DNA of 6,171 nucleotides from an uncultured Bacteroidales bacterium (GCA_905210435.1 CAJLWO010000082.1:1-6171), one strand, 5' to 3'; positions 1 to 6,171 are shown, counted from the stretch's first letter. Numbers and translations: made by a program. The notes: generated by a model not told the origin, from the sequence alone.

Positions 1-116
1 GTACAAGACTTTAAATGCTAAACTTGTCAAAGAACTCTTTGGCTTGGCGACTGATGCCGCTTAGCCTATGAATATTTTTTAACGAACTATTGTTCTTTAA
101 ACACCCTATACTATTT
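1..116. other. Non-coding stretch downstream of the lipoprotein gene
   Basis: No convincing gene is visible here. An open frame on the minus strand crosses it, but it overlaps the lipoprotein gene antiparallel-free in another frame and has no codon or family signal. An AT-rich inverted repeat (GAAC-TATT-GTTC at 84-95, flanked by TAA/TTA at 80-82 and 97-99) lies just past the lipoprotein stop. On the minus strand it is followed by A residues rather than a T-run, so it is not a typical intrinsic terminator for the operon. A second inverted repeat, CAAAGA-AC-TCTTTG, sits at 28-41 and overlaps a boxA-like motif. Where the minus-strand transcript ends is not evident. Confidence 0.6.
25..36 (-). 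promoter_or_regulatory. boxA-like antitermination motif (tentative)
   Basis: Read on the minus strand this is AGTTCTTTGACA, which matches 11 of 12 positions of the bacterial rRNA-leader boxA consensus TGYTCTTTRACA. Such motifs bind NusB/NusE and usually precede rRNA or ribosomal-protein operons. Here it would point off the left edge, away from the lipoprotein gene. No TAnnTTTG promoter is visible for it within the window, and the gene it would serve is not included. A chance match in AT-rich spacer DNA is possible. Confidence 0.3.
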
Positions 117-773
117 TCATTTCTTGTCAAATCTGATTTCGTCAAGATTGAGATTTGAATTGTTGAGATGAAGGGTAAATCCCTCCACCTGCGGGTCATT
201 GATAAGTGCCGATATATCGAAAGAAGCATAATAAGCACGTGAAAAGGTAGCGGCATCGGTCTCTGATGCGTTCACAAGATATATGTCTGGATAACTGCTG
301 TCGGCCTGTATCCCCGGCATCGCGAGAGTAAAGTCGCGCGGACCTTGCTGATACGGCAGCCGCACATGCATATTCAGATACTTGCCGGCCCGCCACGCAC
401 TGAGAAGATATACCGCTTCTCTGTCCCACCCCTCTATCTCATTTCCTTCCGTAACTGTCAGCTCGCCATTGACAATTTTACCGTATCCTTTGGCGGTGAT
501 TGCTCCCGAACGATAGGCTTCCCCGCTTTCAGGGACATACATGAGCAGAAACCTGTCGCCTGCGGCCACAACACGCGTGTCGAGCCGCTGCGGAGTTGTC
601 AGGGTTATGACATCATCGTTTCCGGGCTTGCATAATGTGAATACCGAGCCATTTTCCGAATCCTCCTCCAGACATACTATATCGAAAAGTACAGCGCTGT
701 CCGACGGATTGTCGTCAGAACACGAAGTCAGCGACAACAGCAAAATTACGATAACGGAGAAATACTTTTTCAT
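117..773 (-). CDS. NigD-like surface lipoprotein (probable)
   Basis: A 218-residue predicted outer-membrane lipoprotein. It opens with MKKYFSVIVILLLSL, a short charged start and hydrophobic core, followed by the lipobox L-T-S-C with the lipidated cysteine at residue 18. The mature protein begins C-S-D-D-N; acidic residues just after the cysteine act as a surface-export signal in Bacteroidota. The rest is mostly beta-rich. It has an N-terminal part (about 27-106) and a C-terminal part (about 115-218) with segments such as WRAGKYLNMHVRLPY (127-141) and SRAYYASFDISAL (178-190). This layout resembles the NigD-like family, whose members are small Bacteroidales lipoproteins of unclear function. The start at 773 was chosen because it directly gives the lipoprotein signal; the frame could open at 815, but that adds 14 residues before the signal and overlaps the upstream gene. 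It lies 19 nt after the ABC ATPase stop, so it is probably co-transcribed. Lipoprotein is secure; NigD-like is a family-pattern judgement. Confidence 0.8.
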   Translation of the reverse strand: MKKYFSVIVILLLSLTSCSDDNPSDSAVLFDIVCLEEDSENGSVFTLCKPGNDDVITLTTPQRLDTRVVAAGDRFLLMYVPESGEAYRSGAITAKGYGKIVNGELTVTEGNEIEGWDREAVYLLSAWRAGKYLNMHVRLPYQQGPRDFTLAMPGIQADSSYPDIYLVNASETDAATFSRAYYASFDISALINDPQVEGFTLHLNNSNLNLDEIRFDKK

Positions 774-792
774 TTTTACCCTAAACATTTGG

Positions 793-1446
793 TCACACTG
801 CAATAATGCCGTCATTTATGGTTATCACCCTGTCAGCCTCGCCGGCAAGAGTATTGTCATGGGTGACAATCACGAATGTAGTACCCATATCGCGCCGCAA
901 GTCAAAGAACAGCCTGTGAAGTTCCTGACGGTTGACAGAATCGAGACTGCCCGACGGCTCATCGGCAAGTACCACCGAGGGATTGTTGACCAGCGCACGT
1001 GCCACAGCCGCACGCTGCCGCTCACCTCCCGAAAGCTGTGAGGGACGATGGTCGATACGCTGCCCGAGCCCCATATAATCCACCAGCTTGCGCGCACGCC
1101 CGAAAGCGTCACTGCGGCGTACACCGGCTATCAACGCCGGCATCGCCACATTTTCCAATACATTGAATTCAGGAAGCAGCTGATGAAACTGGAATACAAA
1201 ACCTATATTTTTACCGCGGAAAGCTGCAAGCTGCCTGTCGCGCAGTGTATATATGTCGGTATTGTCGTAATACACATGCCCCTTGTCAGGTGAATCGAGA
1301 GTACCGAGCAACTGAAGCAACGTTGTCTTGCCTGCACCGCTCGGTCCCACAATGGCTACAACCTCACCGTCCTCAATCGTGAGGTCTATTCCTTTGAGCA
1401 CTTCAAGGCTGTCAAAACTCTTGTGTATGTCAACAGCACGTATCAT
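793..1446 (-). CDS. ABC transporter ATP-binding protein, LolD/MacB type
   Basis: A 217-residue stand-alone ABC ATPase with every catalytic motif intact: Walker A GPSGAGKTT (34-42), Q-loop glutamine Q86, signature LSGGERQR (138-145), Walker B VVLADEP with E163, D-loop SGSLD (165-169) and switch histidine H196. Length and sequence, including FVFQFHQLLPEFNVLENV around the Q-loop and LADEPSGSLD, place it in the LolD/MacB/FtsE-like subfamily. These cytoplasmic ATPases power type VII permeases that release lipoproteins from, or move substrates across, the inner membrane without spanning it themselves. LolD is a likely annotation, but no LolC/E-like permease is encoded here, so the substrate is unproven. 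The start codon overlaps the gpsA stop (ATGA, 1443-1446), implying translational coupling. The next gene downstream is a lipoprotein, which fits an envelope role but does not prove one. Confidence 0.93.
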   Translation of the reverse strand: MIRAVDIHKSFDSLEVLKGIDLTIEDGEVVAIVGPSGAGKTTLLQLLGTLDSPDKGHVYYDNTDIYTLRDRQLAAFRGKNIGFVFQFHQLLPEFNVLENVAMPALIAGVRRSDAFGRARKLVDYMGLGQRIDHRPSQLSGGERQRAAVARALVNNPSVVLADEPSGSLDSVNRQELHRLFFDLRRDMGTTFVIVTHDNTLAGEADRVITINDGIIAV

Positions 1447-2438
1447 ATAAACGACTTGGCCATCATTGATATGGCATATTCAGGCGATACGCGTCGGTAG
1501 AGTATATCGTATACCCCTTCAAGTATCGGCATCGCCATCTGGTACTCCTCGTTGATTTCATGCATGCACTTGACCCCGTAGTACCCTTCCGCTACCTGTT
1601 CCATCTCCATTTTTGCCGCCTTCACCGAATACCCGCGCCCTATCAGTGCTCCGAAATTATGGTTTCGCGAAAATCTGGAATAAGAAGTCACAAGCAAGTC
1701 ACCTAAATATACCGAGTCACAAATCTGACGCGGACGCGAGTCGATACCGTCAAGAAAGCGCTCCATCTCGCGTATGGCATTGGATACGAGCATGGCAAGG
1801 AAATTATCACCCTTCTTCATGCCGTGCACTATTCCTGCCGCTATAGCGTACACATTCTTAAGTACACCGGCATAACCTATGCCGGTGACGTCAGACGATA
1901 CTATGGCATGCACATTATTCGACTCCAGGACGGCGGCAAACTGCGATGCTATATTGATGTCGCAACCTCCTACTGTAAGATATGACGGACGGTCAAGAGC
2001 AACTTCCTCCGCATGACACGGACCCGAAATAATAAGAGCCTTTGACGGAGCCACGCCGTAGCGGTCAATCATGTAGTCCGTAATAAGCATATTGTCATCA
2101 GGCACGATACCTTTTATAGCCGTGACAATAGCTCGGTCGGAGATATCAGCCGTCAGTTTCGACAGATGGTCCTTGAAATAAGGCGAAGGCATTACAAATA
2201 GCAGCGTATCGCTCATCTCTACCACCTTGTTGATATCGCTTGAAAACATGATGCGCTCCGTATCGAAACGCACGTCGGTCAGATATGCGGGATTATGATG
2301 TATGCGCTTAAACTCGTCGATACGGTCGTCGCGACGCATATACCAGTTGATGGTCTCGCAATTTTTCAACAAGACGCTGGCCAGAGCGGTAGCCCAGCTG
2401 CCACCGCCCATCACAGCTATGTTTCCGGGAAATTCCAT
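1443..2438 (-). CDS. gpsA: Glycerol-3-phosphate dehydrogenase [NAD(P)+]
   Basis: A 331-residue cytoplasmic enzyme that reduces dihydroxyacetone phosphate to sn-glycerol-3-phosphate with NAD(P)H, supplying the backbone for phospholipids. The N-terminal Rossmann fold opens with IAVMGGGSWATA, the glycine-rich nucleotide-binding loop (7-18). Further family motifs are AIKGIVP with K109 (107-113), SGPCHAEEV (138-146), LKNVYAIAAG with the probable catalytic lysine K194 (193-202), and GDLLVTSYSRFSRNHNFG (246-263), which carries the conserved S-R-N of the substrate site. The GGGSWATA and GPCHAEE forms, rather than GxGxWGTA and GPSFAxE, are what I recall from Bacteroidales homologues. Length is normal. 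It follows lysS by 43 nt and its stop overlaps the start of the ABC ATPase gene, so it is the second gene of the probable operon. The start at 2438 places the nucleotide-binding loop at the expected distance from the N-terminus. Confidence 0.97.
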   Translation of the reverse strand: MEFPGNIAVMGGGSWATALASVLLKNCETINWYMRRDDRIDEFKRIHHNPAYLTDVRFDTERIMFSSDINKVVEMSDTLLFVMPSPYFKDHLSKLTADISDRAIVTAIKGIVPDDNMLITDYMIDRYGVAPSKALIISGPCHAEEVALDRPSYLTVGGCDINIASQFAAVLESNNVHAIVSSDVTGIGYAGVLKNVYAIAAGIVHGMKKGDNFLAMLVSNAIREMERFLDGIDSRPRQICDSVYLGDLLVTSYSRFSRNHNFGALIGRGYSVKAAKMEMEQVAEGYYGVKCMHEINEEYQMAMPILEGVYDILYRRVSPEYAISMMAKSFI

Positions 2439-2481
2439 GGTAAATCTGTTGTATGCGTGAATTATGTTATAGCGCTACCGT

Positions 2482-4029
2482 TCAGGCTTCTTCGGTATCT
2501 TCACCGTTTTCCTTCGCACGGCGTTTCTCAGGACGCATCTGCGGGAAAAGCAATACTTCCTGGATGGTGGTCTGTCCGGTCATAAGCATAACAAGACGGT
2601 CCATGCCTATACCCATGCCTGATGTTGGAGGCATACCGTATTCAAGCGCACGGATGAAGTCGGCATCGATAATCATAGCCTCGTCGTCACCCTTCTCGCT
2701 CAGACGCATCTGCTCAACGAAGCGTTCGTACTGGTCGATTGGATCGTTAAGTTCCGAATATGCATTGGCGAGTTCCTTGCCGTTGACCATAAGTTCAAAA
2801 CGTTCGGTAAGTTCGGGATTGTCGCGATGACGCTTCGTAAGAGGCGACATCTCTATGGGATAGTCGATTATGAATGTAGGCTGGATATAGTTGCCTTCGC
2901 ATTTTTCTCCGAATATCTCGTCGATGAGCTTGCCTTTACCCATCGAGGCATCAACCTCGATATCAAGTTTGCGGCATACATCGCGAAGTTCCTCCTCGCC
3001 CATGCCGGTAATATCGATACCGGTGAAATCCCTGATTGCATCAATCATCGTCACACGACGGAAAGGCGCCTTGAACGAAATGATATTGTCACCGACTTTC
3101 ACTTCCGTCGTGCCGTTGACATCAAGACATATCTTTTCAAGAAGTTTTTCCGTAAACTCCATCATCCACTTGTAATCTTTGTAGGAAACATATATTTCCA
3201 TACAGGTAAACTCGGGATTATGGGTGCGGTCCATACCTTCGTTACGGAAATTCTTGGAGAATTCGTATACGCCTTCAAAACCGCCCACAATCAATCGCTT
3301 GAGATAAAGCTCGTCGGCTATACGAAGATAGAGCGGAATATCGAGAGCATTGTGATGGGTGATGAACGGACGGGCAGCAGCACCGCCGGGTATCGACTGA
3401 AGTATCGGTGTCTCTACCTCCATATAACCGTGGTCATTGAAGAACTGACGCATGGAGTTGAACACCTTTGTACGTTTTACAAATATCTCCTTCACACCAT
3501 CGTTGACAACGAGGTCGACATAACGGCGGCGATAACGCATCTCCGGGTCGTCAAAAGCATCGTAAACAACGCCGTCTTTCATCTTGACGATAGGAAGCGG
3601 ACGCAATGACTTGCTGAGCACAGTGAATTCCTTGGCATGAACTGATACCTGACCGGTCTGCGTGCGGAACACATATCCTTTCACCCCTACGAAGTCACCT
3701 ATATCAAGAAGCTTTTTGAACACTACGTTGTAGAGAGTCTTATCCTCACCGGGACATATCTCATCGCGGTTGACATACACCTGTATACGCCCGGTAGCGT
3801 CCTGAAGCTCCATAAACGAAGCCTTGCCCATTATACGGCGGCTCATCACACGTCCGGCAACAGTCACCTCACGCTGAGGCGCTCCGTCATCAAATGACGA
3901 CAGTATCTCGTCGGCATGTCCTGTCACCACATATTCTGCTGCGGGATAAGGTTCTATACCAAGGCGGCGCATCTCCTCCATAGAGCCGCGGCGCACTATC
4001 TCTTGTTCGCTAAGTTCTTGCGGATTCAT
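2482..4029 (-). CDS. lysS: Lysyl-tRNA synthetase, class II
   Basis: A 515-residue cytoplasmic enzyme that charges tRNA-Lys with lysine using ATP. An N-terminal anticodon-binding OB fold spans roughly 55-139 (VTVAGRVMSRRIMGKASF at its start). The class II catalytic core follows: motif 1 around 196-209 (FNDHGYMEVETPIL), motif 2 at 261-280 (FRNEGMDRTHNPEFTCME), and motif 3 at 465-482 (GMPPTSGMGIGMDRLVML) with the ATP-binding arginine R478. The N-terminus MNPQELSEQEIVRRGSMEEM fits the family, which supports the start at 4029; an in-frame TGA lies 11 codons upstream. The protein stops soon after FPQMRPEK in a short charged tail. As I recall, Bacteroides LysS carries about 60 more residues there. 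The 43 nt to gpsA are too short to hide a frameshifted remnant. It is the first gene of the probable minus-strand operon and is transcribed divergently from pckA. Confidence 0.98.
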   Translation of the reverse strand: MNPQELSEQEIVRRGSMEEMRRLGIEPYPAAEYVVTGHADEILSSFDDGAPQREVTVAGRVMSRRIMGKASFMELQDATGRIQVYVNRDEICPGEDKTLYNVVFKKLLDIGDFVGVKGYVFRTQTGQVSVHAKEFTVLSKSLRPLPIVKMKDGVVYDAFDDPEMRYRRRYVDLVVNDGVKEIFVKRTKVFNSMRQFFNDHGYMEVETPILQSIPGGAAARPFITHHNALDIPLYLRIADELYLKRLIVGGFEGVYEFSKNFRNEGMDRTHNPEFTCMEIYVSYKDYKWMMEFTEKLLEKICLDVNGTTEVKVGDNIISFKAPFRRVTMIDAIRDFTGIDITGMGEEELRDVCRKLDIEVDASMGKGKLIDEIFGEKCEGNYIQPTFIIDYPIEMSPLTKRHRDNPELTERFELMVNGKELANAYSELNDPIDQYERFVEQMRLSEKGDDEAMIIDADFIRALEYGMPPTSGMGIGMDRLVMLMTGQTTIQEVLLFPQMRPEKRRAKENGEDTEEA

Positions 4030-4059
4030 ATCTGTAATATTTTTTATTTCATTATTAAA

Positions 4060-4119
4060 TCACCGCACACCCCTCAAAGCACTTAAGGCGGCGGTGGCAT
4101 CATCTTGGATTGCAATCAT
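4060..4119 (-). other. Small in-frame upstream ORF and hairpin in the lysS leader (tentative)
   Basis: An ATG at 4119 opens 19 codons (MIAIQDDATAALSALRGVR) ending in TGA at 4060-4062. It lies in the same frame as lysS and 30 nt before its start, inside the predicted transcript. There is no lysine codon, so classical lysine attenuation is unlikely. The segment can fold through CACCGC/GCGGTG (4061-4066 with 4091-4096, 24-nt loop), a stem that covers the last codons and part of the stop. Whether it is translated is unknown; an ORF this short could be chance. Confidence 0.2.
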
Positions 4120-4144
4120 ACTTCGTATACAATGCAAGTAACTG

Positions 4145-4176
4145 CAAAGATAGCAATTATCGCCGACAAAGTCAAC
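4145..4176 (-). promoter_or_regulatory. Probable lysS operon promoter
   Basis: On the minus strand, 4152-4145 reads TATCTTTG, an exact match to the Bacteroidota -7 consensus TAnnTTTG. GTTG at 4176-4173, 20 nt further upstream, matches three of four bases of the -33 TTTG box at the accepted 19-21 nt spacing. Transcription would start near 4138, leaving a leader of about 109 nt before the lysS ATG. It is the only good match on this strand found between lysS and pckA. Confidence 0.7.
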
Positions 4177-4351
4177 CAACAAAATTAATTTTTGATATTT
4201 CACGCATATATAAGCTTTATCACGCCTTTTTTATACAAAATATTATTCCGGTATGACATGCATTATACTCAATTTTATACATCTGTAGCTTAAAATTTAT
4301 TAATACGGAAAAATTTCTTTAATTTTCAATAAATATCTCAAAAATTCTGTC

Positions 4352-4359
4352 TATATTTG
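4352..4359 (+). promoter_or_regulatory. Probable pckA promoter -7 element
   Basis: TATATTTG matches the Bacteroidota -7 consensus TAnnTTTG exactly. No TTTG is present at the usual 19-21 nt upstream; the nearest similar tract, TTTC at 4324-4327, is spaced 24 nt away. Transcription would start around 4366, giving an AU-rich leader of about 135 nt. The bases before the pckA ATG (ATTAAATCAAAAGAA) are A-rich and have no Shine-Dalgarno, as usual for highly translated Bacteroidota genes. Confidence 0.6.
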
Positions 4360-4501
4360 CAATCAAATTAGGTCATTAGAACGTTTCTATTGTGTTTCCT
4401 CCTGATTGATAGACTTGCATAGCCTACGTCAGATATTTTAAAATAGATACTTTTTCGAGAATTTTTAAATTACACTATAATTTTATATTAAATCAAAAGA
4501 A

Positions 4502-6103
4502 ATGAGCAAGATTGATTTAACCCGTTATGGTATCACCGGAACTCCGGAGATTATCCACAATCCCTCATGGGACCAACTCTTCATTGATGAAGTAAATCCT
4601 TCATTGGAAGGCTATGAAAAAGGCCAGAACACTGAGCTGGGCGCTGTAAACGTAATGACAGGTATCTACACCGGCCGTTCGCCCAAAGATAAATTCTTCG
4701 TTGAAGACGGCGTTTCAAAGGACACTATCTGGTGGACTTCCGACGAATATAAAAATGACAACAAACCCATCTCTCCCGCTACCTGGGACGCTCTCAAGGA
4801 AATCGCCGACAAAGAGCTTTCAAACAAGAAACTCTATGTAGTAGACGCTTTCTGCGGCACAAACCCGGATACCCGTCTTGCCGTTCGCTTCATCGTTGAA
4901 GTTGCATGGCAGGCACACTTCGTGACCAATATGTTCATCCGCCCCACCAAGGAAGAACTCGAAAACTTCGAACCCGACTTCGTAGTTCTCAACGCTTCAA
5001 AGGCTAAAGTTGAAAACTGGAAAGAACTCGGCATCAACTCAGAGACTTGTGTTGCCTTCAACCTCACTGAAAAAATGCAGGTAATCATCAACACATGGTA
5101 CGGCGGCGAAATGAAGAAAGGTATGTTCTCTATCATGAACTATTACCTTCCCCTCAAGGGCATGGCTTCAATGCACTGCTCGGCCAACACCGATATGAAC
5201 GGCGAAAACACCGCTATCTTCTTCGGTCTTTCCGGTACAGGTAAAACCACTCTTTCTACCGACCCCAAACGTCTCCTCATCGGTGACGACGAACACGGCT
5301 GGGACGACAACGGCGTGTTCAACTTCGAAGGCGGTTGCTACGCTAAGGTTATCAACCTCGACAAAGAGTCAGAACCCGACATCTACAACGCAATCCGTCG
5401 CGACGCTCTTCTCGAAAACGTTACAGTTGACAAAGACGGCAAAATTGACTTCGCCGACAAGAGCGTGACTGAAAACACCCGCGTTTCTTATCCTATCGAC
5501 CACATCGAGAAAATAGCCCCGGGAAGCCACGGCCCCGCTGCAAAGAACGTTATCTTCCTTTCAGCTGACGCATTCGGCGTGCTTCCTCCCGTTTCTATCC
5601 TGACTCCGGAGCAGACCAAATACTACTTCCTCTCCGGCTTCACTTCGAAACTCGCAGGTACAGAGCGCGGTATCACCGAGCCCACTCCTACTTTCTCGGC
5701 TTGCTTCGGTGCAGCATTCCTTTCGCTCCACCCCACCAAATATGCTGAGGAACTCGTCAAGAAGATGGAAAAGAGCGGCGCTAAGGCTTACCTCGTAAAT
5801 ACTGGCTGGAACGGTACCGGCAAACGTATCTCTATCAAAGATACCCGCGGTATCATCGACGCTATCCTCGATGGCGCCATCCTCAAGGCTCCCACCAAAC
5901 AGATTCCTATCTTCGACTTCACTGTTCCTACCGAACTTCCCGGCGTAGATCCCAAGATTCTCGATCCCCGCGACACCTACGCTAACCCCGAAGAATGGAA
6001 CAAGAAAGCAACCAAACTTGCTGAAATGTTCATCGCCAACTTCAAGAAATTCGAGAACAACGCAGCCGGCAAAGCTCTCGTAGCAGCAGGTCCCCAGCTC
6101 TAA
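4502..6103 (+). CDS. pckA: Phosphoenolpyruvate carboxykinase (ATP)
   Basis: A 533-residue cytoplasmic enzyme that interconverts oxaloacetate + ATP and PEP + CO2 + ADP. Length is typical of the ATP-dependent family. Visible active-site motifs are YTGRSPKDK with R59 (56-64), WYGGEMKKG with metal/substrate lysines K205-K206 (199-207), SMHCSAN with H225 (223-229), the P-loop GLSGTGKTT (242-250, K248), the metal-binding IGDDEHGW (260-267, D262-D263) and R327 in NTRVSYP. All expected catalytic residues are present. In fermenting Bacteroidales the enzyme is generally thought to run toward oxaloacetate, fixing CO2 and making ATP on the way to succinate; that direction is inferred here. Codon choice is strongly biased: all 13 arginines use CGT or CGC and only one isoleucine (residue 337) uses ATA, unlike the neighbouring genes, which suggests high expression. 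It is flanked by its own promoter and terminator, so it is probably monocistronic. Confidence 0.99.
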   Translation: MSKIDLTRYGITGTPEIIHNPSWDQLFIDEVNPSLEGYEKGQNTELGAVNVMTGIYTGRSPKDKFFVEDGVSKDTIWWTSDEYKNDNKPISPATWDALKEIADKELSNKKLYVVDAFCGTNPDTRLAVRFIVEVAWQAHFVTNMFIRPTKEELENFEPDFVVLNASKAKVENWKELGINSETCVAFNLTEKMQVIINTWYGGEMKKGMFSIMNYYLPLKGMASMHCSANTDMNGENTAIFFGLSGTGKTTLSTDPKRLLIGDDEHGWDDNGVFNFEGGCYAKVINLDKESEPDIYNAIRRDALLENVTVDKDGKIDFADKSVTENTRVSYPIDHIEKIAPGSHGPAAKNVIFLSADAFGVLPPVSILTPEQTKYYFLSGFTSKLAGTERGITEPTPTFSACFGAAFLSLHPTKYAEELVKKMEKSGAKAYLVNTGWNGTGKRISIKDTRGIIDAILDGAILKAPTKQIPIFDFTVPTELPGVDPKILDPRDTYANPEEWNKKATKLAEMFIANFKKFENNAAGKALVAAGPQL

Positions 6104-6120
6104 TTTCTGAAACATGAATC

Positions 6121-6171
6121 GAGTAGGAGGTAAACACTAATTGCAGGTGTTTATCTCCTACTTTCGTGTTT
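6121..6171 (+). terminator. Intrinsic terminator of pckA
   Basis: Starting 17 nt after the pckA stop, AGTAGGAG-G-TAAACAC (6122-6137) pairs with GTGTTTA-T-CTCCTACT (6147-6162) around a 9-nt loop (6138-6146). This gives a 16-bp stem with a single G-U pair, and another G-U pair is possible at its base. The tail is TTTCGTGTTT, an interrupted T-tract that runs to the window edge. The strand direction and position fit pckA termination; there is no A-run on the other side, so it is not obviously bidirectional. Confidence 0.88.

Larger units (their letters stand above)
4030..4501. other. Divergent lysS-pckA intergenic region
   Basis: This 472-bp spacer separates the two divergently transcribed units and contains no full-size gene. 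The half near lysS (about 4060-4140) is GC-richer and forms its leader, with a small in-frame ORF, a hairpin and a perfect 10-bp palindrome, GATTGCAATC (4108-4117). From about 4185 to 4501 it is strongly AT-rich. That part contains the pckA -7 element and a leader of roughly 135 nt. A weak interrupted stem is possible in the pckA leader between CTGA (4402-4405) and TCAG (4429-4432), with inner TAG/CTA pairing. No tRNA, riboswitch or T-box pattern was recognised. Confidence 0.8.

Noticed and set aside
91..102. A second boxA-like string on the plus strand (TGTTCTTTAAAC)
   Set aside because: It matches only 10 of 12 positions, would point into the 3' end of an opposing gene, and is part of an AT-rich inverted repeat.
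117..815. Longer form of the lipoprotein starting at 815
   Set aside because: It would put 14 residues before a textbook lipoprotein signal and overlap the ABC ATPase gene by 23 nt; the start at 773 is much better.
541..1041. A 166-codon open frame on the plus strand
   Set aside because: It runs antisense across the lipoprotein and ABC ATPase genes, both of which have intact motifs, and it has no signal of its own.
2827..3609. A 260-codon open frame on the plus strand
   Set aside because: It is antisense to the catalytic core of lysS, has no recognisable family motifs and is explained by codon bias of the real gene.
4118..4130. Partial resemblance to a loxP arm (ACTTCGTATA)
   Set aside because: Only one arm is similar; there is no inverted second arm and no recombinase gene, so it is most likely chance.
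4030..4138. T-box or lysine riboswitch upstream of lysS
   Set aside because: The leader is too short and shows none of the conserved T-box or L-box sequence; neither is expected for this gene in Bacteroidota.
5561..6115. A 184-codon open frame on the minus strand
   Set aside because: It is antisense to the 3' part of pckA; its composition (rich in F, E, G, V and S) is what the biased pckA codons give in reverse.

Overview
The window looks like chromosomal DNA of a Bacteroidales bacterium (gut Bacteroidota; the Muribaculaceae would fit, but the family cannot be fixed from this sequence alone). The evidence is threefold. The lysyl-tRNA synthetase and glycerol-3-phosphate dehydrogenase are of the Bacteroidales type. 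There is a lipoprotein whose mature N-terminus reads C-S-D-D, like Bacteroides surface lipoproteins. Both promoters that can be recognised carry the Bacteroidota -7 element TAnnTTTG, and the gene starts lack a Shine-Dalgarno sequence.

Layout. Positions 1-116 are non-coding and hold a boxA-like motif on the minus strand. Four genes then lie on the minus strand and read right to left: lysS (4029-2482), gpsA (2438-1443), a LolD/MacB-type ABC ATPase (1446-793) and a NigD-like lipoprotein (773-117). The gaps are 43 nt, a 4-nt overlap and 19 nt, so they look like one transcription unit starting from a promoter near 4145-4176. A 472-bp divergent intergenic region (4030-4501) follows. It contains the lysS promoter and leader, then an AT-rich stretch with the pckA promoter. 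pckA (4502-6103, plus strand) fills the rest and ends in a strong hairpin terminator at the right edge.

Function. The genes are mostly housekeeping: tRNA charging (LysS), sn-glycerol-3-phosphate for phospholipids (GpsA), and PEP/oxaloacetate interconversion (PckA), which in fermenting Bacteroidales probably feeds the succinate pathway. The ABC ATPase and the lipoprotein are envelope-related passengers at the end of the lysS operon. No permease partner for the ATPase is present.

I found no mobile element, CRISPR array, defence system or clearly new biological system. The points most worth a second look are the lysS leader (in-frame small ORF plus hairpin), the short LysS C-terminus, the orphan ATPase placement, the putative surface-export signal on the lipoprotein, and the boxA-like element at the left edge.
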